This document shows, one piece after another, positions 20,567-29,712 of a stretch of 64,000 nt of DNA. Position 1 is the stretch's first letter, and each line of letters begins with the position of its first letter. The notes below the pieces were generated by a model that was not told where the DNA came from, ran no database searches, and saw nothing but the letters and a program-made list of their open reading frames with translations. Source of the DNA: Magnaporthiopsis rhizophila (lineage: Eukaryota; Ascomycota; Sordariomycetes; Magnaporthales; Magnaporthaceae); contig PYSS01000104.1 in assembly GCA_003049465.1 (NCBI GenBank), positions 62,001 to 126,000 of the forward strand, written 5' to 3'. The position numbers and the translations under genes were made by a program.

Positions 20567-23429
20567 TTTTAACTGATCCTGTTTAGTATTTACCGGAGGT
20601 AATAAATAATAATAATTATATTAATTGCAGGTAAAAAATCCAAAAATATTATTATTGCTGGCAAAATGTATAACAATCTTTCGGCAGCCATACAAATATT
20701 TATTACAAAAATCGAAAAATTTAAAAAAGCTTAGGCCGAGCCTTATATTGCTATTAAATTTTATAAATTTCTTTTACCTGATAAATATAACAGAAAAAAA
20801 AGCAAAATTAAAATATTCCTAACCAAATATAAAGGGTATTTTCTGTTTTATTAAAACCATTTCCAATAGGAAAAATAAAAAATTACTTATATAGCTATAC
20901 ATTTAAATAGCAAAATTAAAAATTAATTCGAGCCTATCTGGTTCAATTATCTAAAAAAGCACAATAAATCCAAAAAAAAAACCAAATTAATATTTGCCAA
21001 TTTCGAAAAATTCGGTAAAAAAGTTGCCAAAATTTTTGGATAAATTAATAAAAAATAAATGGCCGAAAAAAAATTATTTTAACTTTGGCAAAAAGGCCCC
21101 GTATTAACCTATATTTCCAAATTTCAGCAACTGGTTAACAAATTCAACTGGATAAAAAATACCAAAATAATCCAATTTTATCAAAAGTTAAAAAATAATG
21201 TAAAAAACGAACTGTTCAAATAGAAATAACCTAAAAATTTCGTTAATTATATTATTACGGCCGTTTATATCAATAATAAATTGTACAAATATTGCTTTGA
21301 AAAAAAAGTTTAACAAACCAAGCCAGTAATGCAAAATAATAAAACTAACCAAAAAAAGGCAAGATAATAATAATTTACGATTTATAATATACACCTTGGA
21401 TTTATAAATTTTAATGCAAAAATTATACACTAATATAAAAAATAAAAATATATTAGGTTTAAAAATCCCAAAAATAAAAAATATTTTAAATATAGAAAAA
21501 AAGGATATATTAAAAAAAATTATCTGCAAAAAAACCGATAAACGGCCGTTTTTCGCCGAAAAGGCACGCCAAAAGACCATTAGCCCATAACCCCAAATTT
21601 TTCCAAAACAATTAAATAAATAGCAAAAAAAAACCTATATTTCGGAGCATTATTCAATTGAATTTATTATTTTAATAAGAACTGTATAACCCATTGTTCC
21701 GATAAAAATGTTATAGGGTATTACCCTAAACAATAACTCGTTATATTATAATAAACTGACCAATTCCGGAATAATAATAAAAAATTCGAAAAATTAGCCC
21801 GGTGCAAAGGTATATTAAATATTTTGGTTAACGATTTCAAAAAAAATTTAAACATAAATGCGAAAATAAAACTACTTATAAGCCAAATATATTAATTACA
21901 AGTTTAGAAAAAAAAACTAAACCTGATAAAATACTGGAAAACCACAAAAACGGATCTTAACGATAAAAAACCCAGCAGGGAACAATATATGGTTAATTTT
22001 AAAAAATTTTAGCAAAAATTTAATTAATAATTAATCGATATAAAAAAATAACCCTTTATAACCAAAAAAAAAATATGGAAAGTATATATTTTATTTAAAT
22101 TCCGGAAAATAAACCGATAATTTTGGGACCAGCCCAAACCTATTGGCGGTTTAATACGCAAAAAACCGGCGCAAAACAATAAAAAAAAGCTTTTGGATTG
22201 GTTAAAAGATAACCAGTCGGTTATTTATTACAAGGCACTATTTGAAAATATTCCGAACCTAAATTAACGATTAGCACAGCTATATATGCTAAACCATAAA
22301 AATATGGATTCTAATGCAGGCTATTATAATAAGCTTTTTTGGGCCAAATGCCTATATAATAATTATAAATAACATATGGCCAAAAAATTAAAATATGATT
22401 TTTTTCCACGGAAAAAGGGAAAAAAATTAATGCGGTACCTATAATAGGAATACCAGTTTCCGAAATGATAAATGGCAAAAATAAGCTATAAAAGTTTCGC
22501 AGCAATTTTTGAATTATTACCAATCTATTTTATAATATGCCTAACAGAAATCCTTTTATACCAGATATGCAGAAAACCAAAATGCAAGGTATATATAAAA
22601 GAAAAAGCAAAGGCTTGGATAAACGGATTTGCCCGATCTGCAGGAATAGCCGGGGGCCGGAAAGAGGCACCCCAAACAAAAAATTAAGAAATTTATCCAA
22701 AAATAAGGCACAGATAGGGCAATAACCAGCAAAATTTTTAACAATAACGATTACCGACCAGTATAAACATATTAGGATAACGATATACTGAAAAAAGCAA
22801 AAAATAAAAATTATAATCGATTGCAAAGCCCAAAAAAACTATTTTTTGCTAAAAGCAGTAAAAAAATACAGCATTCCAATATATTAAAAAAAAGAATTAT
22901 ATAATTTTATAACGATAAAATGGAAGCCAGTTACATTTAATAAAGGAAAGATTAATATTAAAACTAATTATTTCAAATTTTAATTCCTGGGAAAAATTTG
23001 CAAAATAATTCTAAATATTATAAATACAAAAGGGAAAAACCTAATTTTAGGTATTTTATAGCTTAAAAAATACAATTCCCTAATAAATTGGATTACCGAA
23101 CAAATTTAATAAAAAAAATTATTATTAATTAATAAAAAAGCCTAATAGCCACGGGCCCCAGGTAATAAAAATCGAATGCCAAAAAGGGTAACCGCAATAG
23201 CAGCAGAATATGGCAATCAGCCCTGGCAAATTGCACTAACCGAAATATTAATAAATACGGATACAAACGAACCCAACAAGCAGAAAATTATTAAGGATAG
23301 ATTTAAAAATATCCCTAAAAAGTATTATAAATATTGGAGGTTGTTTCAGAAAAATTTGGAAATGATATTGCCGAAATACGGACCGTTTGATTACAAAATT
23401 AAATTTAAACCGAAAATATAATTTAAATA

Positions 23430-24290
23430 CCAAAAGCTGTATCGATTAAACCCTTGGTAAAAAAAGCTATTACAAAAATAGCTAAAGGAAAAAATTAGGA
23501 AGGGATTTACCAGATTTTTCGATTCTCCTGTGGGATATAAAATTTTGTTTATTTCCAAAAAAAACGGGAAAAAACGGATATATATCGATTATTATCCGTT
23601 AAATTAGGAAATAATAAAGGATCGGTATTTTTTACCCCTAATTAACGAATTTAAAAATAGGCTCGGAAAAAGCCGGTGGTTTATAACCCTAAATTTATAC
23701 AAAACTTATGATCTGCTAAAAATTAAGGAAAAAAATAAATAAAAAACCGCTTTCCGGACTAAGCTTAAAATTTTTAAATTATTAGTAATAATTTTCGGGC
23801 TTATTAATATACCAGCCACATTTTAGCAAATAATTAACCACATATTACAAAAATATCTCGATATTTTTGCCCTTGCATACCTGGATAATATTCTAATTTT
23901 TTCAAATATATTGGAAAAATATAAATAGCACATATATAAAATGTTACAGAAATTGCAGGATGCAAAACTTTTGGTTAACCCGGATAAATATATATGGCAT
24001 TTTTTAAAGGTAATTTTTTTCGGGTTTGTTATCAGATAAGGGAAAATTCGGATGGAACCTAAAAAGGTACAGGCAGTAAAAAACTGGCCTATATTTATCA
24101 TAATTAAAAAAATGCAAAGCTTTTTGGGGTTCCTAAATTTTTACCGAAGGTTTATCCAAAATTTTAACAAAAAGGTTATATTATTTACGGATTTTACTAA
24201 AAATGATACCCAATTTTATTGGGGGATATAAGAATAAATAGCCTTCGATTTGTTAAAAAAAGCTATTATCCAAACACCGGTACTGATAAT
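23430..24290 (+). pseudogene. Reverse transcriptase region of the gypsy element
   Basis: Recognisable despite stops: SPVGYKILFISKKNGKKR then IYIDYYPLN (family: KKDGK..CVDYRxLN) near 23540-23605, the active-site block YLDNILIFS near 23878-23905 (family: YLDDILIFS), and the connection region SFLGFLNFYRRFIQNF near 24118-24165. Confidence 0.9.
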
Positions 24291-24560
24291 ACCAAACCCA
24301 GAAAAATTTTTTGAAATCGAAATTAATATATCGGATTTTGTTATTAAAAAATAATTAAAATAACAAAACGATCAAAAAAGGTTGCACTTTTGCATATTTT
24401 TTTCGCAAAAATTAAATAAACCAAAACTAAATTATCAGATTTACGATAAAAAGTTTCTCGCTATTATCAAAATTTTAAAAAAATAAAAGGTGTACCTGTA
24501 CAAAACTAACCACCAAATTATAATATACACCAATTATAAAAACCTATTATAATTTATTAC
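24290..24560 (+). pseudogene. RNase H region of the gypsy element
   Basis: FEIEINISDFVI near 24310 (family: FxxETDASDxAxG), LNYQIYDKKFLAIIKILKK near 24430-24480 (family: YxxYDKELLAIVxAL), and IIYTNYKNL near 24525-24550 (family: VxTDHKNL). Confidence 0.85.
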
Positions 24561-24779
24561 CAGCCAAATATTAAATAAAAAACAAATCCAATAAAGCTAA
24601 TTTTTTTAAAATTATAATTTTCGAATTAAGGTTAGAAAAGGGTTAAAAAACGGCCAAGCAAATGCTTTAAACTGTTAACCAAACCATCAGATAAATACAC
24701 CACCGGAAATATGCGCAATTTTGGCCAAAAGATTAAACGGATCCCTAATTTTAGCATAACGGGTATTGGCCAAAACAAT

Positions 24780-25560
24780 CCAACAAAAAAGCTGGATCCC
24801 AAAAAAAATCCAATAAGTTTATAGCCAAATAGCTAATAAATACCAGGGGGTTGCAAAAACCTGGAAAAGATTCCGATAGTATTACGGGTTTATAAAAACC
24901 CGCGCCAAGGTATAAAAAACAATTAAAAATTATAAAAGCTGCGCAAAAAACAAAATAAACAAATACAAACCTTATGAATTATTTTAACCTTTGCTAATGT
25001 TTAGCAAAGCTTGGCAAAAAATTATAATGGATTTTGTTACAGGGCTATCCAAATTAAAAAAATCCCTTATAAATGTCCAGTATAATAATATTATAATAAT
25101 AATTAATCGATTTACCAAATATGCCATATACTTATTGTTTAAAAAAAATGCAAAAACCATAAAACTAGTTTATATTTTTATCCGAAATATAATTATAAAA
25201 TACGGAACGCCAAAATGTATAATTATGGACCGAAATAAGCTATTTAATAGCAAATTTTGGAAATAACTTATTATTAGTTTAGGCGCAAAACATGCCTTTT
25301 TTACAGCCTATTATTTGCAAACGGATGGGCAAATAAAACAAATAAACCAAACTATAAAACAATATTTACATTATTTTATTAATTATAAATAAAATAATTG
25401 GGTATAATTATTTTTTATAATTTAATTTGCATATAACAGTTTAATATACGAAAGTACAGGGATTATGCTGTTTTATACAAATTATGGGTTTATATTTACG
25501 GTGTACAGGGAGCCCAGGGCAGGTTTATATACTTTAGTAGCGGAAATACAGGTAAAAAAG
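24780..25560 (+). pseudogene. Integrase region of the gypsy element
   Basis: A zinc-binding-like lead-in with CAKNKINKYKPYELF (about 24942-24986), then the core: KAWQKIIMDFVTGLSK (first Asp) at about 25003-25050, INRFTKYA at about 25103-25126, YGTPKCIIMDRNKLFNSKFW (second Asp) at about 25201-25260, and an LQTDGQIKQINQ-like block at about 25317-25350. Confidence 0.88.
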
Positions 25561-25884
25561 CTTATTAAGCTGCATAAAAACTTTTAAATAAAACTAAAAG
25601 AATTGCAGCAACATATATTTATGCAGGCCAATAAAAAAAAAATCGAGGAACCAACCTTTAAAAAGGGGGATAATATTTATTTTTCCCGATATAATATTAA
25701 AACAAAACAATTAAATAATAAATTAAACTATAAAAAATTAAAACTGTTTAAAATTTTGAGGAAAATTTTCGATATTAATTACAAATTTTAATTACCACTA
25801 ATTATGCACAATTACCCGGTTTTTTATATCGATTTATTTAAACCAGCACCACCAGGGTTTAAAAATAACAAGTTAATAAAAATT

Positions 25885-26045
25885 AACCCAAAACAGGAGT
25901 ACAAAATCGAAAAAATTTTGGATAAAAATATTATTAATAAAACCAAACATTATTTGGTCAAATAGGCAAGGTACAAAATTAAAAAAAGCATTTGGGAAAA
26001 AAAAACAAACCTAAAAGGTGCGCCAAAAATTTTCGAGAAGTACCG
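25885..26045 (+). pseudogene. C-terminal chromodomain of the gypsy element
   Basis: EYKIEKILDKNIINKTKHYL, then VK-stop-ARYKI..SIWEKKTNL and GAPKIFEKY. This matches the chromodomain pattern (EVExILDxR...YLVKWKGY...TWEPxxNL) found at the end of chromovirus integrases. Its presence places the element in the chromovirus branch of Ty3/gypsy. Confidence 0.85.
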
Positions 26046-26817
26046 GCGGAAAATTTTTGGGAAAAAATTAATACTAATACCAAAATTTGAATTTTGGCTC
26101 GGAATACCGGTACCAAAATAATTTACCTGGTTAAAGCAGGGCTAATAAATTAAAATTAGGATTGGCCTTATAATTAGCCCAGCTCGGAAATAATGGAGGA
26201 AAATCGGGGACCAGCAGGTTTAAAAGTGCAGCAAGGGCCTATACGGCTACCTTTTTGGCTTTTTTTTGCTTAATTTGCTCCAGCTCCTTAATATTATTAA
26301 TTTTACGATGCACAATATGCATTATCCGCTTAAACCATAAATTTTTTTAAATATATAGCCGCAAAATGCGGTTATTTTTAATATGTATTAATTTTTTAGC
26401 TTATTAACAAAACCTTTCGGCTATTACAAATTTAGCATTAAGCCTGAAATACTGTTTGGCAATTTTTTGCAGCTGGCTAAAAAAAATTCCTAGGATGTTA
26501 CACTAGGCACATTTTAAACGAATATATTTAGCGCAACAAAAAAAGTTTTTCGAAAATACTTGGCAAAAAAAAAGGCCGATAGCCTTGCAAACAAAACAAA
26601 AAGATATTATAAAAAAAGATTAAAAAATAAAAAAAAAAAGGATATTTTAATAAACTGTTGAACGGATATCAGGAAGCTTTCATTTTTGCACCCAACCAAA
26701 TATTTTGTTAAAAAAAAGGGAACAGAAAATGGTAAAAAAAAAAAGTATTTATTATTAACAAAAGAACAAAACTGCAGGTTTTGGCCAAAAAAATTTAGCT
26801 TAAAAAAAAAAATTTAA

Positions 26818-27298
26818 TATTATAATTATAGCTGGTAAAAAATAAAAGGGCTGGGGCTAACCCCTAGCGGAACGCTTTTACCCTGCAGTTATAAAAGCCA
26901 GGGGCCAAATAACCAAAGCTATGCTAACAAAAAAGGTTACATAACCGCCAGGATCGGCGATAAGCGTAATATATCGGGGATAAATATATCACAGCTAACA
27001 CCAGATTAATATGTGCGATCGGTGCAATTATTATATATCACTCATAACAGATATAGCACAAATTTGGCACAGGAGAATCACGGGTATATAAAGCAAAGGT
27101 TTCCTACTGTGTTAAATAGTTTTTAACTAAAGCTTCGGCATCAGTTAATCTAAATTAGCTCCAAGGCATTTCTTTGGGCAAGCAATCGAAACCTTTGTTA
27201 CCACCCCAGTTCCCAGCACAAGCAACCTTATAAAGACCATACTGCTCAGCACCTCTCCTAGCGTACCCTACCCTAGGAGCAGAGAACCGTTTGTAACA
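26818..27298 (+). repeat. 3' LTR of the gypsy element (481 bp)
   Basis: Begins TATTATAATTATAGCTGG (mutated counterpart of the 5' LTR start) and ends CCGTTTGTAACA. Here the left, inner part is the mutated side and the last 120 bp keep normal GC content, opposite to the 5' LTR. Confidence 0.93.
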
Positions 27299-27303
27299 CC
27301 CGC
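27299..27303. repeat. Target-site duplication CCCGC (right)
   Basis: Identical to 20081-20085. Confidence 0.85.
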
Positions 27304-27640
27304 ACACCTGTATTTAGCCAGTGATTCGCCGGCCCCCTTCAGGGCCAGCAGACTTTCCTTCCTTGTGCAACAACAGATTTTCAACCTAGTACCAGCTGCC
27401 GTGCCGTGACACTAGCGCCTACGCTTTATTCCCAAAGCTTTAAACAATTTAAAAAAAAAAATCAGGTAAATCAGGTACGATACGGCCATGCGGACAAGAG
27501 ATAAATTAAAAGGACCGCTATAAGGGCCAGGAAAAAAACGTCAGCGGAAACTATTTCCCCCATTTAACCAAAAGCCACAGCCACGTTCGCATCAGCCACG
27601 ATTCCCCCCATTTTAACCAAAAGCCACAGCCACGTTCGCA

Positions 27641-28383
27641 TCAGCCACGTAACATCCTCACGTGGTATTCTAGCCGGGAGAGGTGCTCGCGGTTCTCGGT
27701 GCGTATGCTGTGCATCTCGTTCCTTACGCTAGCAAGGTCGCTGTGCATCTCGTTCCTTACGCTGGCAAAGTCTCGAAGAAGATCCTGAAACGCGTTGAGC
27801 ATGAAGGTCTCCCTAATGGGCACGTGCGATTAATTAACAGGCTTATCTCGCTTTCCTTTTTAACATATGACATACATCGCTGAGGCCGTTGGGCCAGGCG
27901 GAGGTGCAGCCTCGGTTCGCGTGTGTAAGCACCAGTGGGCGTGGGCATGCTGGGTGGAGGCTAAGACAGGCTGCTATTTTAAAACTGGCTGTCAACATAT
28001 GACGTTACTAGGCCAGGGAAATGATACAATAAAGCGTGGTGTGGAGGGTATCGTGCCTGGTAATCTAGGATGCTTTGCTGCCCAGCCGGCTGGTCCGCCT
28101 CGAGCAAGTCTGTCTGCTCGAAAGCGAGCACGTTTGGATCAACTAGATCATACGGCTGTTGGTGCAACCGAGAAGCCTGTGGGTGTTGCTGGAAGTGTGC
28201 TCCTTCGGGTTGTGGTTGCGGAAAATCGTAAGGGCTGTCACACTGTACGGGTGGGAGTTGCCCTTGGGGGCTCTGAGCGTCTGCTGGTGGCATCAGGACC
28301 TGTTGGATGGGGTAGGCAGTGTGGCTGTTATCAGCCACACTAAGGTGGGGGGCGTGGAATGAGGTGGGAGCTTGTCCATCCAT
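27641..28383 (-). CDS. Orphan Gln/Pro-rich coiled-coil protein, copy 2 (190 aa, 3 exons)
   Basis: Exons 28383-28057, 27949-27876 and 27812-27641; total 573 nt, fully in frame. It is paralogous to the 17309-17998 gene: the N-terminus MDGQAPTSFHAPHL and YPIQQ...DAQSPQGQLPP align, exon 2 keeps LHTRTEA...GPTASA, and the last exon is the coiled coil (FQDLLRDFASVRNEMHS and on). Intron 2 is GTATGT...CATTAG; intron 1 again appears to begin GC after CAG. The coiled coil carries an extra 11 residues created by a 33-bp direct duplication (two copies of LASVRNEMHS-type sequence). A TATAAAG sits about 62 nt upstream of the ATG. The frame remains open although the gene adjoins a RIP-damaged element. Confidence 0.6.
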
Positions 28384-28444
28384 GGTGAGTTGCGTTTGTG
28401 GCTCAATCAACTTTTTCCAATGTAGAGAGAATGGCGGCCACGGT

Positions 28445-28451
28445 CTTTATA
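28445..28451 (-). promoter_or_regulatory. TATA box of duplicated gene, copy 2
   Basis: TATAAAG on the minus strand upstream of the ATG at 28383. Confidence 0.55.
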
Positions 28452-28695
28452 AGCATCCCGGATGGTGCAGGTAACTGGTACCTTAGATTACCTAAATTAC
28501 TTGGGCAGGCCGATTCAGGCGACCGACCAAAAAGAGATGCGGCTCTGCGGGGGTGCCTCTGGTCCGCCGATGGTTCGCCCGAACCCGTGGGTGCGGCTCT
28601 GAGGTTCGCATGGTTCGCCATCAATGAGGCAACCGACCCAGCGGTGGGGTGCTGGATGATTATTTTGCTAGCCACACGCCTACTAGGCGACTCAC

Positions 28696-28827
28696 CTCAA
28701 TGCCATCAAGTACCTGTCTGTACTCGGCATCGTCGGGTGAACCACAGGCAGCCCCGCCCTTATCCAGCTTTATTTTCTCCATTGCATCTACGTCCACATT
28801 GGGTAGAGACGTTGCCTTAGACGGCAT
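28696..28827 (-). other. Possible isolated coding exon (44 codons)
   Basis: The minus strand from 28827 reads MPSKATSLPNVDVDAMEKI, continues with a lysine/acidic stretch and ends at a perfect donor (GAG then GTGAGT). No following exon can be identified with confidence, since the small duplicated gene lies just downstream. It may be a remnant of a gene or the first exon of a short transcript. Confidence 0.25.
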
Positions 28828-29434
28828 CTTAGATTTACCCCCTTCAAAAAGTCACGAGATGAAGACATCAATTAGCTAAGGGGGCGGGAGGAAACAATAT
28901 CCGACACCCAAAGATCAAACACCGGGAAACTTCCGTAAGCATTGTATCGTCAATGTTGAGAGGCATGCCCGATCTCAATCTTGGAAGTTCCTGCCATGAC
29001 AACTGCCTAGGTCCGTTGAAGGTAGCGAGCTGCCTTCTCAAGTTTGTGGTACCTACCTGGTGCGTAAAACGAAGTAAGTGGTCCAGAGGCAGCAGTCGCC
29101 ACCAACAGATCAGCCCGCATCCACGTGACTGGTCCTGAGGAAGGAAGACATACAGCACACCGTCACAAACGACGGGCCCCGCGGCGCAAAGCCGCGCTAG
29201 AGGAAACAAGAATTTGCCACCGATTCGTGACAAAGTATCAAAGTATTCGGTGAGACCTTAGTCTGATTGGTAACTTCAAGGGCCGTCCCTTTCTACCCCT
29301 GCCATCGCACCGCCTTGTTGTGGCCGCGCCTCTTTCTGGATTGTCGGTGGCAGGTTGTGTCTCGCCCGCCGCCTCTTTCCTGCTGTTGCGAGGACATGCA
29401 ACGCACGCCCCCCCGCGGCCGCCGCCGCCCCATT

Positions 29435-29640
29435 ATTCTTCGAGCGAACACCATTCAGCCATGGCGGTCCAGATCCATGGACCGCCCACCCGCGTCCGGC
29501 TTCATTTCGCTGCCTTAAACGGCATCGTATACTTATGTCCGATGATCAAAAGTCACGCAGCAGAAATCAATTGGCTTGAGAGACCAGGAAACACGGAAAG
29601 ACATGCCAAATCTCAAGTTCCCGCCATGATAACCCAACTC
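29435..29640. repeat. Third, partial copy of duplicated-unit sequence
   Basis: Resembles 18360-18590 of copy 1. Both contain CAAAAGTCACGCAGCAGAAA followed by TCAATTGGCTTGAGAG, a GAACACCATYCAGCC motif to the left, and CCAAATCTCAAG/CCCAATCTCAAG to the right. Confidence 0.65.
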
Positions 29641-29712
29641 CTAGCCCATCTCCCACAATACCTCATCCCATCTCATACCATACCATCCATCCCCTTCCCC
29701 TGGCACTCGCAC

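Larger units (their letters stand above)
20086..27298 (+). mobile_element. RIP-degraded Ty3/gypsy chromovirus (7213 bp)
   Basis: A complete-length LTR retrotransposon in the plus orientation. It has two 481-bp LTRs starting TGTTAC and ending GTAACA (with mutations), a perfect 5-bp target duplication, and an internal region with the Ty3/gypsy order reverse transcriptase, RNase H, integrase, chromodomain. The interior is extremely AT-rich. Every domain frame is cut by many stops, most at places where Gln or Trp codons would be expected (CAG to TAG, TGG to TAG). This fits mass C-to-T change on both strands, as RIP causes. The region between the 5' LTR and about 23.4 kb should hold gag and protease but is too altered to recognise. 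It cannot be autonomous. Confidence 0.93.
20066..27411 (+). mobile_element. Short LTR-like element (about 128 bp) interrupted by a gypsy element
   Basis: Removing the inner 7.2-kb element joins 20066-20085 to 27304-27411. The result is a short element that begins CGTTACGG, ends CCGTGACA, and is flanked by a perfect 5-bp duplication CTAGC (20061-20065 and 27412-27416). Inverted ends, a 5-bp target duplication and an end sequence like fungal LTRs suggest a solo LTR or a very short non-autonomous LTR element. The first base (C instead of T) may be mutated. The corresponding place in copy 1 lacks it. Confidence 0.65.
27412..29135. repeat. Duplicated unit, copy 2, right part
   Basis: This continues copy 2 after the nested insertion and matches about 17120-18885 of copy 1. 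A private direct repeat of about 48 bp lies at roughly 27553-27650 (CCAAAAGCCACAGCCACG twice). Part of 28.4-28.9 kb has no clear counterpart in copy 1. Confidence 0.72.

Noticed and set aside
20625..25791. Short Lys/Ile/Asn-rich open frames across the AT-rich island
   Set aside because: They are fragments of the RIP-mutated retroelement or chance frames in AT-rich DNA, not genes.
27553..27650. Direct repeats considered as a CRISPR array
   Set aside because: Only two copies with almost no spacer, in a fungal repeat island. It is a simple tandem duplication.
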